The translations under genes were made by a program, and so were the position numbers. The notes under the pieces were generated by a model. It ran no database searches and was not told the DNA's origin. It was given only the letters and a program-made list of their open reading frames with translations. 35,870 nt of DNA from Cellulomonas bogoriensis 69B4 = DSM 16987 (GTDB lineage: Bacteria; Actinomycetota; Actinomycetes; Actinomycetales; Cellulomonadaceae), in contig NZ_AXCZ01000011.1 in NCBI RefSeq assembly GCF_000767165.1, positions 1 through 35,870 of the forward strand. The letters are read 5' to 3'. This document shows positions 1 to 9,463 of the stretch, one piece after another. The stretch's first letter is position 1; every line of letters starts with the position of its first letter.

Positions 1-203
1 GCCGGGCGCGCGGGCTTGGCCGGCGCACCTGCGTCGGCACCGCCCCCGCCGGGGTAGGCGTCGCGCAGCTTGCGCACGACCGGCGGCTCGATGGTCGACG
101 ATGCCGACCGGACGAACTCGCCCAACTCGTTCAGCTTGGCCATGAGGGCCTTGCTCGAGACTCCGAGCTCCTTCGCGAGCTCGTAGACGCGGACCTTTGC
201 CAC
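1..203 (-). CDS. infB: Translation initiation factor IF-2, N-terminal fragment
   Basis: IF-2 is the GTPase that places initiator tRNA on the 30S subunit and promotes subunit joining. Only the first 67 codons lie in the window; the gene continues past base 1. The visible part starts at a GTG (201-203) and reads [20 protein letters not shown], then [10 protein letters not shown] and VRSASS. This is the IF2_N helical subdomain that opens long actinobacterial IF-2 proteins. It is followed by the start of a Gly/Ala/Pro-rich linker. An AGGAG-like ribosome site lies just upstream of the GTG. The gene follows ylxR by 57 bases and is the last visible member of the rimP-nusA-ylxR-infB operon. The family assignment is very secure; the GTPase domain is outside the window. 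Confidence 0.95.
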   Translation of the reverse strand, partial: MAKVRVYELAKELGVSSKALMAKLNELGEFVRSASSTIEPPVVRKLRDAYPGGGGADAGAPAKPARP

Positions 204-260
204 AACTCTCCTGTCTCGGCCCGCCCGGGACAGGGTCGGACCGTCGTTAGTGCTCGGGAC

Positions 261-698
261 TCATCGCTGGGTACTCATCGGGTGCCCATCGGCTTCCAAC
301 CCGCTTTCCTTCTCGATGACGACGGACGTGGCCGCGGCCTGATGGCCACCACCACCCTCGAGGACCGCACGCACCGGCGAGGTGTCCAGACCGCCGACGC
401 GCAGGGCGCGCGGCAGGGCTCGACGCCGTTCGGCGAGCTCGAGGCACTGCAGGTCGTGATGCAGCCAGGCACCACGACCGGGAAGGCGACGACCCGGGTC
501 GACGACCGCACGGGGAACCCCGTCGTCGTCCACCCGGACGACCCGTGTCAGCACGGACCGCTGTCCACGACCCCGACACCCCACGCACGTGCGCACCGGG
601 CCTGTCGACCCCGCCACCAGGGGCGAAGCCGCGACCGACGCACGTCGAGGGGGCCGATCCCGCGGGCCAGCCCCGGAGAGTCTAGCGCCCCCGGTCAC
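261..698 (-). CDS. ylxR: YlxR family RNA-binding protein (DUF448)
   Basis: YlxR proteins are small basic proteins encoded between nusA and infB and thought to bind RNA. The core shows the family signature [20 protein letters not shown] at about residues 36-55, then [14 protein letters not shown] and a Cys-containing segment ([20 protein letters not shown]). The start used is the GTG at 696-698, which overlaps the nusA stop in a GTGA junction and gives 145 residues. This is longer than the usual 90-110, because about 35 weakly conserved residues precede VRTCVGC. A GTG at 594-596 would give a 110-residue protein of ordinary length and is a serious alternative. A TAGACT hexamer at 679-684 (minus strand) could be an internal promoter for ylxR/infB, which would also favour the downstream start. 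The family call is firm and the start is not. Confidence 0.85.
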   Translation of the reverse strand: MTGGARLSGAGPRDRPPRRASVAASPLVAGSTGPVRTCVGCRGRGQRSVLTRVVRVDDDGVPRAVVDPGRRLPGRGAWLHHDLQCLELAERRRALPRALRVGGLDTSPVRAVLEGGGGHQAAATSVVIEKESGLEADGHPMSTQR

Positions 699-1750
699 GA
701 AGTGGGACCCACCTCGGCCTCAGGAGCACCGTGGGCGGCCCCGTCACCGGTCGCACCGCCGGGCGTGGAACCGTCCGCGACGTCGGCGGTGTCAGGCCGG
801 ATGTCGATGCGCCACCCGGTCAGCTTGGCTGCCAGGCGGGCGTTCTGGCCCTCCTTGCCGATCGCCAACGACAGCTGGTAGTCCGGCACCACGACCCGGG
901 CCGACCGGGCGTCCACGTCCACGACCGTCACCGACGAGACCCGTGCGGGCGAGAGGGCGTTCGCGACCATCTGCGCCGGGTCGTCGCTGTGGTCGACGAT
1001 GTCGATCTTCTCGCCGCGGAGCTCGGTCATGACCGCCCGCACCCGCGCCCCCATGGGGCCGATGCACGCGCCCTTGGCGTTGAGACCCGCCACCGAGGTC
1101 CGGACGGCGATCTTGGTCCGGTGGCCCGCCTCCCGGGCCACCGCGGTGATCTCCACCGAGCCGTCAGCGATCTCCGGGACCTCCAGCGCGAACAGCTTGC
1201 GCACCAGACCCGGGTGCGTCCGGGACAGGGTGATCGACGGGCCCTTCATCCCCCTGGCCACGTCCAGCACGTACGCACGCAGCCGCTCGCCGTGGACGTA
1301 CCTCTCGGTGGGGACCTGCTCGTGCGCCGGGAGCACCGCCTCCGTACCACGGACCGCCACCAGCACCGTGCGGGGGTCACGGCCCTGCTGGATCACCCCG
1401 GCGAGGACCTCGCCCTCCATGCCCCGGAACGCACCGAGGACCTGCTCGTCCTCGGCGTCACGCAGGCGCTGCACGATCACCTGGCGGGCCGTGGAGGTCG
1501 CGACCCGGCCGAAGCCCTCCGGGGTGTGCTCGAACTCCGGGCCCGGCTCCGTTCCGGGTTCGGCCGGCTCGCGCGCCCACACCGTGACGTGCCCGCTGCG
1601 TCGGTCCACCTCAACCCTGGCGTCCTGGTGGGCACCGGGCGTGCGGTGGTATGCCGACAGCAACGCCTGCTCGATCGCCGAGACCAGGACGTCCAGGCTG
1701 ATGCCGCGCTCGTTCTCGACCAGTCTCAGGGCCGTCATGTCGATGTCCAT
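695..1750 (-). CDS. nusA: Transcription termination/antitermination factor NusA
   Basis: NusA binds RNA polymerase and nascent RNA and modulates pausing, termination and rRNA antitermination. The 351-residue protein has the NusA N-terminal domain ([20 protein letters not shown], with [12 protein letters not shown]), then an S1-type segment ([20 protein letters not shown] through the EVLAGVI strand region), and two KH domains containing [20 protein letters not shown] and [20 protein letters not shown]. Actinobacterial NusA lacks the C-terminal acidic repeats of E. coli NusA, and this one ends soon after KH2 with a Gly/Ala-rich tail, so the length is normal for the group. The ATG at 1748-1750 overlaps the rimP stop by one base (TGATG), indicating translational coupling. 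Its stop overlaps the ylxR GTG. Confidence 0.97.
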   Translation of the reverse strand: MDIDMTALRLVENERGISLDVLVSAIEQALLSAYHRTPGAHQDARVEVDRRSGHVTVWAREPAEPGTEPGPEFEHTPEGFGRVATSTARQVIVQRLRDAEDEQVLGAFRGMEGEVLAGVIQQGRDPRTVLVAVRGTEAVLPAHEQVPTERYVHGERLRAYVLDVARGMKGPSITLSRTHPGLVRKLFALEVPEIADGSVEITAVAREAGHRTKIAVRTSVAGLNAKGACIGPMGARVRAVMTELRGEKIDIVDHSDDPAQMVANALSPARVSSVTVVDVDARSARVVVPDYQLSLAIGKEGQNARLAAKLTGWRIDIRPDTADVADGSTPGGATGDGAAHGAPEAEVGPTS

Positions 1751-2253
1751 CAGGCCTGCTCCTCCTCATCGCCGACACGCGTCAGCTCGACCTCGACGTG
1801 ACCGCGACGCACCCCGACCATCGGGACCCTCGTCACGCGGCCGTCGGACAGCTCCAGCTCGACCGCCTCGGCACTGGCGTCCACGAGCCGGCCCAGGAGG
1901 TCCGAGCCGTCGACCATGACCAGCCGGACGAGGCGGGTACGGGCCCGGCGGAAGTGCCGCGGCTCGGTCAGCGGCCGGTCGGTGCCCGGGGTCGAGACCT
2001 CCAGCACGTAGGCCCCACGCACCGGGTCACGGGCGTCCAGGACGGCCGACACCTCCCGGGAGACCTCTCCCAGCGCGTCCAGGTCCAGGCTCCCGACGGC
2101 GTCCTCGGTCAGGTCCACCACGACCCGCACCACCGACCGGCGTCCTGCGGCCGAGACGGTGACGTCCTCCAGGTGCAGCCCGGCGGCGTCCACCACCGGG
2201 GCGACGACCTCCCGAACCCGTGGGGCTGCTCCCCCGGCCGCGGCCGTGACCAT
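1750..2253 (-). CDS. rimP: Ribosome maturation factor RimP
   Basis: RimP assists late 30S subunit maturation. The start is the ATG at 2251-2253, preceded by a strong AGGAGGAAGAC ribosome site, and gives 167 residues, a normal length. Family landmarks are [19 protein letters not shown] near the N-terminus, [20 protein letters not shown], and the conserved [20 protein letters not shown] motif around residue 80-100. These are followed by an Sm-like C-terminal barrel ([20 protein letters not shown]). An open frame runs upstream to about 2670, but it has no ribosome site and crosses the divergent gene, so it is excluded. rimP is the first gene of the operon with nusA, ylxR and infB, and is divergent from the lipoprotein gene at 2366. 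Confidence 0.96.
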   Translation of the reverse strand: MVTAAAGGAAPRVREVVAPVVDAAGLHLEDVTVSAAGRRSVVRVVVDLTEDAVGSLDLDALGEVSREVSAVLDARDPVRGAYVLEVSTPGTDRPLTEPRHFRRARTRLVRLVMVDGSDLLGRLVDASAEAVELELSDGRVTRVPMVGVRRGHVEVELTRVGDEEEQA

Positions 2254-2365
2254 GTCTTCCTCCTGTGCGTCGTGGCGGGCCACCCGACGTGGAGACGACC
2301 CTCTGGACTTGTCCGTCCCCACCCTAACGACATCCCGGGGCCCGGTCGTGGCAGGATCACGGCCT
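2254..2365. promoter_or_regulatory. Divergent promoter region, rimP operon / lipoprotein gene
   Basis: This 112-base gap separates two divergently read genes, so it must hold their promoters. On the minus strand a TAGGGT hexamer lies about 60 bases before the rimP ATG and fits the actinobacterial -10 pattern TANNNT; no clear -35 is visible. On the plus strand CAGGAT lies 8 bases before the GTG at 2366 and could serve as a -10 for a leaderless or nearly leaderless transcript. Both assignments are by pattern only. Confidence 0.4.
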
Positions 2366-3433
2366 GTGCCCCCCTCCACGTCCCCAGGCCGGCAGCGCAC
2401 CGGTACCCCGCGCCGACGAGGTGTCCTGACCGTGGTCGCGCTCGCGACGGCCCTGGTGCTGGCCGGCTGCGGGGTACGGCTCGAGACTCCTCCACCGGCG
2501 CCCTTGGTGCCCGACGACGCCGAGGTCGTGCGCCAGCGGACCACGGCGGACGCGCTGGCCCTCGCCGTCCTGGCCGAGCACGTCGACACCGGTGACGACA
2601 CCGCCCTGGCCGACGCCGCACGCGCGGCCGCGTCCGCCTCGCGCCTGCACCTGGAGGCGCTCGGAGGCATCTACGACCCAGGGACCGAACCCTACGACGT
2701 CGACGGGGCCGACGAGCCCGAGGACAGCACCACGACGCCACCCGCGGTACCGCGCCCGCCACAGGACCTCCAGACGCTCCTGGCCCGCGCGGCACAGACC
2801 GCACTGGACGACGCCGACGCCGTCCCCGACGGCCCACTGGCCCGTCTGGTCGCCTCGGTCGCCGTGAGCAGAGCCCTCCACCTGGAGTCGATGACCAGGG
2901 CCATGGGCCCCGACCAGGACACCTCACCGGCGCCTCCGCGCCCCGGACGGCAGGACGCCGGCACCGATGCCGGTGAGGATGACGGCTCCGACCGACCACC
3001 CCCGGGGGTCTCGGCCGCGGACCTGCGGTCCCTGGTGCTGTCGGAGGACGCGGCGGGGTACGCCTGGGAGGTCGTCGCCGCCCGGGCCGGCGGTGACCCA
3101 CGCACCGCGGCGGCCGCCAGGGCCGCCGAGCACCGCACCCGGGCCGACCACTGGGCCCGTCTCGGCGGGGTCGCCAAGACCCAGGCCGACCCACGACGCA
3201 ACCTCTACTCGCTGCCCGAGGAGATCGTCCGACCCGAGCAGGACGAGGACCTGACGACGGCACTCGCCGAGGTCGAGGCTGCGCTCACCCGCGCCTACGC
3301 GACGCTGGTCGCACGGGCCGATCCCGGGGAGCGGGCGCCGGTCCTCGAGGGCCTCCTGGAGACCTCACGGACGCTGACCGAGGTCCTCGCCCAGGTACCC
3401 GCGCTTCCCGGCATCACCACCACGGACACCTGA
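2366..3433 (+). CDS. Lipoprotein with C-terminal DUF4439 (ferritin-like) domain
   Basis: This is a 355-residue predicted lipoprotein of unknown function. The N-terminus has a basic stretch (GRQRTGTPRRRG), a hydrophobic helix (VLTVVALATALVLAGC) and a lipobox LAGC whose Cys would be lipidated, placing the protein on the outer face of the membrane. The middle is Ala/Asp/Pro-rich and probably helical with low-complexity linkers. From about residue 215 the sequence AADLRSLVLSEDAAGYAWEV, then AAEHRTRADHWARL and NLYSLPEEI, resembles the DUF4439 ferritin-like helical domain found in actinobacterial proteins at this locus. A plus-strand gene also sits between rimP and proS in mycobacteria. The start is the GTG at 2366-2368, the nearest one before the signal sequence. 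It is convergent with proS (16-base gap). The fold name is from recall and should be treated as probable. Confidence 0.78.
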   Translation: MPPSTSPGRQRTGTPRRRGVLTVVALATALVLAGCGVRLETPPPAPLVPDDAEVVRQRTTADALALAVLAEHVDTGDDTALADAARAAASASRLHLEALGGIYDPGTEPYDVDGADEPEDSTTTPPAVPRPPQDLQTLLARAAQTALDDADAVPDGPLARLVASVAVSRALHLESMTRAMGPDQDTSPAPPRPGRQDAGTDAGEDDGSDRPPPGVSAADLRSLVLSEDAAGYAWEVVAARAGGDPRTAAAARAAEHRTRADHWARLGGVAKTQADPRRNLYSLPEEIVRPEQDEDLTTALAEVEAALTRAYATLVARADPGERAPVLEGLLETSRTLTEVLAQVPALPGITTTDT

Positions 3434-3449
3434 GCCCGCCGGGCGCACG

Positions 3450-5255
3450 TCAGGAGCCGAGGAGCTCGGCCACGGCCGAGGCGACCTGCTCGACGGCACC
3501 GGCGACCTCCACCTCGCGGCGCGGCTCCACACCCAGGCGCGCCGCGTCCCCGGGGCGCCGGAACCTGACCTCGACCACCCCCGACGCCAGTCCTCGACCC
3601 ACGACCACCAGGACGGGGGCACCCAGCAGCTCGGCGTCGGCGAACTTCACCCCCGGCGACACCTTGGGCCGGTCGTCCAGCAGGACCTCCACACCACGGC
3701 CGTCCAGGCCCCCGGCGAGCTCCTCCGCCGCGGCGAACACCTCAGGGTCCTTGCCGGTCGCGACCACGTGCACGTGCACCGGGGCGACCGTCGCGGGCCA
3801 CGCCAGGCCTGCCTCGTCATGGTTGGACTCGGCCAGGGCGGCGACCGCACGCGAGACACCGATGCCGTACGAACCCATCGTCACGGTCCGCGCCTTGCCG
3901 TTGACGTCCAGCACCGACAGACCCAGAGCCTCGGCGTACGTACGCCCCAGGGCGAAGATGTGGCCGATCTCGATGCCGCGGGCGAGCTCGAGCGGACCCG
4001 AGCCGTCCGGCGCGGGGTCGCCCGCACGGACCTCCGCGGCCTCGACCACCCCGTCGCCGACGAAGTCGCGGCCGGCCACCAGGTCGAACACGTGCTCGCC
4101 CTCGACGTTCGCCCCCGTGACCCACCGGGTCCCGGGCACGACGCGCGGGTCCAGCAGGTACCGCAACGCGTCCTGGCGGCCGGTGTTCGCCTGCCCCACG
4201 ACCCCCGGGCCGATGTACCCCTTGACCAGCTCCGGGCGGGCGGCGAGGTCGGCCTCGGTCGCCGCCTGGACCTCGGCCGGGCTCATCGCGGCCGCCAACC
4301 GGGTCATGTCGACCTCACGGTCCCCCGGCACACCCACCACGACCAGCTCACGTCCACCGTCGGGCTGCACCAGGGCGACCACCACGTTCTTGAGCGTGTC
4401 GGACGCCTGCCAGGGCCGGTCCGGCCGGGGGACGTGGGCGTTGGCGTGGTCCACCAGAGTCTGGATCGTGGGCGTGCCCGGCGTGCGCTCCACGTGCGCC
4501 TCGGGCAACCCGTCGAAGGGCACGGCGTCCGGTGCGGGGGTCGTGACGGCCTCGACGTTCGCGGCGTACCCCCCGGCCGACCTCACGAACGTGTCCTCCC
4601 CGATCGGGGTGGGCATGAGGAACTCCTCGGAGTGCGACCCGCCCATGGCACCCGACGTCGCCGACACGATCACGAACTCCAGACCCAACCGCGAGAAGAT
4701 CCGCTGGTAGGCCTCCCGCTGGCGGGCGTACGACGCCTGCAGGCCCTCGTCGTCCAGGTCGAAGGAGTAGGCGTCCTTCATCACGAACTCCCGGCCGCGC
4801 AGGAGCCCGGCCCGGGGTCGCGCCTCGTCCCGGTACTTCGTCTGGATCTGGTACAGCGTGACCGGCAGATCCTTGTAGGAGGAGTACAGGTCCTTGACCA
4901 GGAGGGTGAACATCTCCTCGTGCGTGGGTGCCAGCAGGTAGTCGGCCTCCCGACGGTCCTTGAGCCGGAACAGGTTCGGCCCGTAGTCGTCCCAGCGGCC
5001 CGTGGCCTCGTACGGCTCGCGCGGCAGCAGCGCCGGGAAGTGCACCTCCTGGGCGCCCGCGGCAGCCATCTCCTGGCGCACGACCTGCTCGACCTTGCCC
5101 AGCACCCGCAGCCCCAGGGGCAACCACGTGTACACCCCCGGCGCGGCGCGCCTGATGTACCCCGCACGCACCAGCAGGCGGTGGCTCGGGACCTCGGCGT
5201 CGGCGGGGTCCTCCCGCAGCGTCCGGACGAACAGGGACGACATCCGCAGCAGCAT
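3450..5255 (-). CDS. proS: Prolyl-tRNA synthetase
   Basis: This cytoplasmic class II aminoacyl-tRNA synthetase charges tRNA-Pro. The 601-residue protein begins [20 protein letters not shown], a form typical of actinobacterial ProS. Class II motif regions are visible: [38 protein letters not shown] (motif 2) and [18 protein letters not shown] (motif 3). A long insertion (editing) domain lies between them (about residues 220-420), as in the bacterial-type enzyme. The anticodon-binding domain occupies the last 100 or so residues ([20 protein letters not shown]). The start is the ATG at 5253-5255. A TAGGCT hexamer 7 bases upstream suggests the mRNA begins at or next to this ATG, and the ATG at 5241-5243 is a less likely alternative. 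An open frame extends upstream to 5420 but overlaps the divergent gene and lacks family similarity. Confidence 0.97.
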   Translation of the reverse strand: MLLRMSSLFVRTLREDPADAEVPSHRLLVRAGYIRRAAPGVYTWLPLGLRVLGKVEQVVRQEMAAAGAQEVHFPALLPREPYEATGRWDDYGPNLFRLKDRREADYLLAPTHEEMFTLLVKDLYSSYKDLPVTLYQIQTKYRDEARPRAGLLRGREFVMKDAYSFDLDDEGLQASYARQREAYQRIFSRLGLEFVIVSATSGAMGGSHSEEFLMPTPIGEDTFVRSAGGYAANVEAVTTPAPDAVPFDGLPEAHVERTPGTPTIQTLVDHANAHVPRPDRPWQASDTLKNVVVALVQPDGGRELVVVGVPGDREVDMTRLAAAMSPAEVQAATEADLAARPELVKGYIGPGVVGQANTGRQDALRYLLDPRVVPGTRWVTGANVEGEHVFDLVAGRDFVGDGVVEAAEVRAGDPAPDGSGPLELARGIEIGHIFALGRTYAEALGLSVLDVNGKARTVTMGSYGIGVSRAVAALAESNHDEAGLAWPATVAPVHVHVVATGKDPEVFAAAEELAGGLDGRGVEVLLDDRPKVSPGVKFADAELLGAPVLVVVGRGLASGVVEVRFRRPGDAARLGVEPRREVEVAGAVEQVASAVAELLGS

Positions 5256-5262
5256 GGGCGTC

Positions 5263-5268
5263 AGCCTA
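5263..5268 (-). promoter_or_regulatory. Candidate -10 box for a leaderless proS mRNA
   Basis: TAGGCT on the minus strand matches TANNNT and ends 7 bases before the proS ATG. No Shine-Dalgarno sequence is present between them. This geometry is expected when transcription begins at the start codon. Confidence 0.55.
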
Positions 5269-5313
5269 GTGGCCCCGCTACCGCCGCCCGCGAAGGTCGG
5301 CGACCATGGGACG

Positions 5314-5944
5314 GTGCCCGAGCTCCCCGAGGTCCACGCCCTGAGCGAGTTCCTGGACGCCCACGTGCGCGGGCGCGTCGTACGGCAGGTCACCGTCCTG
5401 TCGGTGAACGCGATGCGCACCTGGGACCCGCCGACGACTGGCCGTGCACGTGACCCACGAGCCCCGGGACGTGGAGCAGGTCGCGACCCTGGGGCCGGAC
5501 CCGCTGGACCCGGCGTTCACCGTCGACCGGCTCGCCGAGCTCCTGTCCGACCGCAACCAGCAGCTCAAGGGCCTGCTGAGGGACCAGCGCCGGGTCGCGG
5601 GCATCGGCAACGCCTACTCCGACGAGATCCTCCACGCGGCACGGATGAGCCCCTTCACCCGTGCCGGGAGCCTGGACCACCAGGGCGTCCAGCGGCTGCA
5701 CACGGCCCTGCACGACGTGCTCCGGGCCGCCGTCGACGAGGCAGCGGGCCGCCCGGCCGCACAGCTCAAGGACGCCAAGCTCCGGGCCATGCGCGTCCAC
5801 GGCCGGACCGGCGAGCCGTGCCCCGTCTGCGGGGACACCGTCCGGGAGGTGTCGTTCGCCGACTCGAGCCTGCAGTACTGCCACACCTGCCAGACCGGCG
5901 GCCGGGCGCTGGCGGACCGCCGCATGTCGCGACTGCTCAGATGA
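5314..5944 (+). pseudogene. Fpg/Nei family DNA glycosylase, disrupted by internal deletion and frameshift
   Basis: Intact relatives are about 270-290-residue base-excision-repair glycosylase/AP lyases. Here the GTG at 5314 begins [20 protein letters not shown], which carries the Pro and Glu that form the catalytic N-terminus (P2, E3), and reads on to MRTWDPPT at about 5437. The family similarity then jumps to the next frame at [20 protein letters not shown] (from about 5435). It continues through the helix-two-turn-helix region (RVAGIGNAYSDEILHAARMS) to an intact zinc finger (CPVCGD, then CHTC) and a stop at 5944. From memory of family members, roughly 75 residues are missing at the joint, including the beta-strand block with the conserved lysine loop. 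Reading on in the first frame gives over 200 unrelated residues to 6120. Neither half has extra stops, so the lesion is recent or is an assembly error. Confidence 0.85.
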
Positions 5945-5957
5945 GCGGCCGGACCGG

Positions 5958-6830
5958 TCAGAAGAGCACCGTCGCGAAGGTGCCGACCTGGGTGAAGCCC
6001 ACCCGCTCGTACACCGCCAGCGCGCGGTCGTTGAACCGGTTCACGTACAGCGAGACGCACGGGGCCACGGCCAGCGCGTGCCGGACCGTGGCGGCCATCG
6101 CCGGGGCCGCGAGCCCCTGACCGCGCCGGTCCGGGGCGACCCACACCCCCTGCACCTGCACGACGTCGCGGCTCACCGCGCCGAGCTCGGCCTTGTAGAC
6201 GACCTGCGGGCCCCGCGCCCGATCGTCCACGCGCACGAACGACCTGCCGGCCTCCACCAACGCCCGCACCCTGCCCTCGTAGGCCCCCGGGGCGCCGACC
6301 AGCGGGGAGTACCCGACCTCCTCGACGAACATGTCGACGCACGCCGGCAGGAGCAGGGGCAGCTCCTCGGGCCGAGAACGGCGCACGCGAGGATCGGCGG
6401 GCACCGCCGACAGGTGCTCCATCACCAGCGACGGCTGGTCGGGCCGCACCTCCCGAGGCTCACCCCAGGACGGCCGCAACCGGGCCCACATCCCCAGGAC
6501 CGCGTGGGCCGGACCCACGATCGACGAGCAGCGGCGACCCTGAGCCCTGGCGGCCGACGCGAACGCCACCAGGGACTCCTCGTCCCCGGGGGCTGCCAGA
6601 GGCACCAGGTTCGCCCCCGCCCAGCACGCCGCCTCGAGGCGACCGTCCCGACGCACGCCCCACAGGGACCCCCCACCCCGGTCCGCGCCGCCCGCGGCGA
6701 GGGCCTCGAGCCGGGCCGCGACGAGCACGGAACCGACCGGGTCGCGGCGGCACAGATCGCCCGCCTCGTCCAGACCGACGTCCGTCACGACCGGCACCTC
6801 AGGGCCGGTGCGCGTGCCCCAACGTCCCAT
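5958..6830 (-). CDS. GNAT family N-acetyltransferase with DUF4081-type N-terminal domain
   Basis: This 290-residue protein resembles the acetyltransferase next to ispG in many Actinobacteria (Rv2867c in M. tuberculosis by position). The N-terminal half (about residues 15-130, including DRGGGSLWGVRRDGRLEAAC and the segment after LVPLAAPG) fits the DUF4081 region. The C-terminal half is a GNAT domain with VQGVWVAPDRRGQGLAAPAM at about residues 226-245, whose RRGQG is the acetyl-CoA pyrophosphate loop. It is followed by SLYVNRFNDRALAVYERVGF, the usual last motif. The substrate is unknown. The start is the ATG at 6828-6830, preceded at 6 bases by CAGAAT, a candidate -10, so the mRNA may be leaderless. 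The gene is read in the same direction as ispG and is separated from it by 46 bases. Confidence 0.88.
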   Translation of the reverse strand: MGRWGTRTGPEVPVVTDVGLDEAGDLCRRDPVGSVLVAARLEALAAGGADRGGGSLWGVRRDGRLEAACWAGANLVPLAAPGDEESLVAFASAARAQGRRCSSIVGPAHAVLGMWARLRPSWGEPREVRPDQPSLVMEHLSAVPADPRVRRSRPEELPLLLPACVDMFVEEVGYSPLVGAPGAYEGRVRALVEAGRSFVRVDDRARGPQVVYKAELGAVSRDVVQVQGVWVAPDRRGQGLAAPAMAATVRHALAVAPCVSLYVNRFNDRALAVYERVGFTQVGTFATVLF

Positions 6831-6836
6831 GACCCG

Positions 6837-6842
6837 ATTCTG
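6837..6842 (-). promoter_or_regulatory. Candidate -10 box before the GNAT gene
   Basis: CAGAAT on the minus strand lies 6 bases before the ATG at 6830 with no ribosome site between. The geometry is the same as at ispG, dxr, lepB and ftsY in this window. Confidence 0.5.
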
Positions 6843-6876
6843 CCCCACCAGGTGCACCTGCGCGGGTCGAGTCACC

Positions 6877-8031
6877 TCACCCGACCGACACCTGCGGCCC
6901 CTCACCCTCCGCGGGCTCCATCGTCTCGGCGATCCGCATCGCCTCCTCGATCAACGTCTCGACGATCTGGGACTCCGGGACGGTCTTCACGACCTCGCCC
7001 TTGACGAAGATCTGGCCCTTGCCGTTGCCCGACGCGACACCGAGATCGGCCTCGCGAGCCTCCCCCGGCCCGTTCACCACGCAGCCCATGACCGCGACGC
7101 GCAGGGGCACCTCCATGCCCTCCAGACCGGCCGTGACCCTCTCCGCGAGGCTGTACACGTCGACCTGCGCGCGACCGCACGACGGGCACGAGACGATCTC
7201 CAGCTTGCGGGGACGGAGGTTCAGCGACTGCAGGATCTGGATCCCGACCTTGACCTCCTCCACCGGAGGGGCCGAGAGCGAGACCCGGATCGTGTCCCCG
7301 ATCCCCTTGCTGAGCAGCGCACCGAAGGCCGTCGCCGACTTGATCGTGCCCTGGAACGCCGGCCCCGCCTCGGTGACCCCCAGGTGCAGGGGCCAGTCCC
7401 CACGCTCGGACAGCTGCTCGTAGGCGCGGACCATCACGACCGGGTCGTTGTGCTTGACCGAGATCTTGAACTCGTGGAAGTCGTGCTCCTCGAACAGCGA
7501 GGCCTCCCACACCGCGGACTCCACCAGCGCCTCGGGCGTGGCCTTGCCGTACTTCTCCAGCAGGCGCTTGTCCAGGGAGCCCGCGTTCACGCCGATGCGG
7601 ATGGACACCCCGGCGTCCTTCGCGGCCCGGGCGATCGCACCGACCTGGTCGTCGAACTTGCGGATGTTGCCCGGGTTCACCCGCACCGCCGCGCACCCGG
7701 CGTCGATCGCCGCGAACACGTACTTCGGCTGGAAGTGGATGTCGGCGATGACGGGGATCTGGGACTTGCGCGCGATCGCGGGCAGCGCCGCGGCGTCGTC
7801 CTCCGTGGGGCACGCCACCCGGACGATGTCGCAGCCCGAGGCGGTCAGCTCCGCGATCTGCTGCAACGTCGCGTTGACGTCGCTGGTCCGCGTGGTGGTC
7901 ATCGACTGGACCGAGACCGGGGCGTCGCCGCCCACCTCGAGGGAGCCGACGGAGATCTTCCTGGTCCTGCGCCGAGGCGCCAGCACCGGGGCGGGGGCCT
8001 GGGGCATTCCGAGACTGATGGGGGTGCTCAC
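6877..8031 (-). CDS. ispG: 4-hydroxy-3-methylbut-2-enyl diphosphate synthase
   Basis: IspG (GcpE) is the iron-sulfur enzyme of the penultimate MEP step, converting methylerythritol cyclodiphosphate to HMBPP. The 384-residue protein has the TIM-barrel half ([55 protein letters not shown]). It ends in the [4Fe-4S] half with Cys282, Cys285 (SCPSCGR) and Cys317 plus Glu324 in [10 protein letters not shown], the cluster ligands. The start is the GTG at 8029-8031; an ATG at codon 9 is possible. GATACT lies 6 bases upstream of the GTG, suggesting a leaderless mRNA. It is grouped with dxr and rseP, an order shared with mycobacteria, so two MEP genes are near each other but not in one overlapping operon. 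Confidence 0.97.
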   Translation of the reverse strand: MSTPISLGMPQAPAPVLAPRRRTRKISVGSLEVGGDAPVSVQSMTTTRTSDVNATLQQIAELTASGCDIVRVACPTEDDAAALPAIARKSQIPVIADIHFQPKYVFAAIDAGCAAVRVNPGNIRKFDDQVGAIARAAKDAGVSIRIGVNAGSLDKRLLEKYGKATPEALVESAVWEASLFEEHDFHEFKISVKHNDPVVMVRAYEQLSERGDWPLHLGVTEAGPAFQGTIKSATAFGALLSKGIGDTIRVSLSAPPVEEVKVGIQILQSLNLRPRKLEIVSCPSCGRAQVDVYSLAERVTAGLEGMEVPLRVAVMGCVVNGPGEAREADLGVASGNGKGQIFVKGEVVKTVPESQIVETLIEEAMRIAETMEPAEGEGPQVSVG

Positions 8032-8037
8032 CGCACC

Positions 8038-8043
8038 AGTATC
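8038..8043 (-). promoter_or_regulatory. Candidate -10 box for a leaderless ispG mRNA
   Basis: GATACT on the minus strand ends 6 bases before the ispG GTG. No Shine-Dalgarno sequence is visible in the 25 bases between rseP and ispG. Confidence 0.5.
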
Positions 8044-8056
8044 GCCCAGGAGCGCC

Positions 8057-9364
8057 TCACAACGTGATGGGACGCACGATGTCGGCGTACAGGAGCAGCA
8101 CCCCCAGGCCGATGAGCGCGATGAACACCCCGTAGGCCACGGGCATCATGCGGGCCACGTCCGTCGGCGCAGGGCGCGGACGTCCCCGCAGGCGGGCCAC
8201 CTGCCGCCGCGCCCCCTCCCACAGGGCGCCGGCCACGTGCCCGCCGTCCAGGGGCAGCAGGGGGATCATGTTGAAGACGAACAGCGCCACGTTCAGCACC
8301 GCCAGCAGGGTGAGCATGGTCGCGACACGGTCGCTCACGGTGACGCCCGGGGCATCGGTCGTGGCGATCTCGCCGGCGACCCGGCCGATCCCCACCGGCC
8401 CCAGGATGCCGTCCGTACGCTCGGCGCCGCCGAACGCGGCCCTCCCGACCTCGACGACGTGCACCGGCAGGGTCGCCACGACCCGGGCGGTCTGCCACGT
8501 CACGTCACCCAGCTGGGCCGCCACCGTCCCCACCGACTGACGCTCGCGCTCGTACCCGGGCGTGACCCCGACGAACGGGACCGTCTCGGTCGCAGGCTCA
8601 CCGTCGGCGCCCGGCACCGGGGCCCCGTCAGCTCCGAGCACCACCCGCCCCCGCAGCGCGGGCTCCACCTGCAGCGTCAGCTCCTCACCCGCACGCTCCA
8701 CGGTCAGCGGCACCACCGCCGTCCCCGCCCCGGCGACCGCCTGCTGGAAGTCCTCCCAGGTGGGCGTGGGGACGCCGTCGTACGCCACCAACCGGTCCCC
8801 CGTCCGGACACCCGCTACCTCCGCGGGGGTCGCGGGGTCGGCGTCGGTGCACGGGCGACCCTGCGCCGCAGGCACGCACGCCGGCATCGAGGCGACGGTC
8901 GTCCCCGGGACCGGCACCCCGATCCCCACCCCGACCACGGCGAGGAGCACGCCCGCGATCAGCAGGTTCATCAGCGGCCCGCCGGTCATCACCACGACCT
9001 TGCGCGGGGTGCTCAGACGGTAGAACGCCCGGTGGTCCTCCCCCGGACGGATCTCCTCGGCGCTCGCCGCGCGCGCGTCCGCGACCAGCTCGGCCATGCG
9101 TCCGGCCCGCGGGGGCGCGGCGCCCACGACGTCGGCCGGCGGCAGCATCCCCACGAGCCGGACGTAGCCCCCCAGAGGTATGGCCTTGAGCCCGTACTCG
9201 GTCTCACCGCGGGTCCGGGACCACAGCGTGGGCCCGAACCCGACCATGTACTGACTGACCCGGACCCCGAACCGCTTGGCCGGGACCATGTGCCCCACCT
9301 CGTGCAGGGCGATCGAGACCAGTAGCCCCACGACCACCACCACCACCGCGAGCGTGAACGCCAT
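8057..9364 (-). CDS. rseP: Site-2 intramembrane metalloprotease (RseP/Rip1 type)
   Basis: This is an intramembrane zinc protease that cleaves transmembrane substrates such as anti-sigma factors; the mycobacterial homologue at this locus is Rip1. The 435-residue protein starts [20 protein letters not shown] with the active site HEVGH at residues 21-25 inside the first membrane helix. A second conserved patch ([20 protein letters not shown]) marks another helix. A PDZ-like region covers about residues 165-230 ([20 protein letters not shown]). The C-terminal half has [13 protein letters not shown] (about residues 364-376), which supplies the aspartate zinc ligand, and a last helix near the end. 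The start is the ATG at 9362-9364 with a strong GGAGGT ribosome site. The open frame continuing upstream to 9913 is antisense to the AsnC-type gene and is rejected. Confidence 0.95.
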   Translation of the reverse strand: MAFTLAVVVVVVGLLVSIALHEVGHMVPAKRFGVRVSQYMVGFGPTLWSRTRGETEYGLKAIPLGGYVRLVGMLPPADVVGAAPPRAGRMAELVADARAASAEEIRPGEDHRAFYRLSTPRKVVVMTGGPLMNLLIAGVLLAVVGVGIGVPVPGTTVASMPACVPAAQGRPCTDADPATPAEVAGVRTGDRLVAYDGVPTPTWEDFQQAVAGAGTAVVPLTVERAGEELTLQVEPALRGRVVLGADGAPVPGADGEPATETVPFVGVTPGYERERQSVGTVAAQLGDVTWQTARVVATLPVHVVEVGRAAFGGAERTDGILGPVGIGRVAGEIATTDAPGVTVSDRVATMLTLLAVLNVALFVFNMIPLLPLDGGHVAGALWEGARRQVARLRGRPRPAPTDVARMMPVAYGVFIALIGLGVLLLYADIVRPITL

Positions 9365-9463
9365 GACACCTCCGTCGACCCCGCGCCGGACGGCGCGCAG
9401 CACCATCATCCCCCGCCGGGCGCACTCCTTGCCGCACCGCAGCACGACGGGGAAGATCAGGAG

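Noticed and set aside
5435-5944. A complete short glycosylase gene beginning at the second half of the Fpg/Nei region
   Set aside because: It would lack the N-terminal catalytic PE residues and any ribosome site, so it is better read as the 3' part of a disrupted gene.
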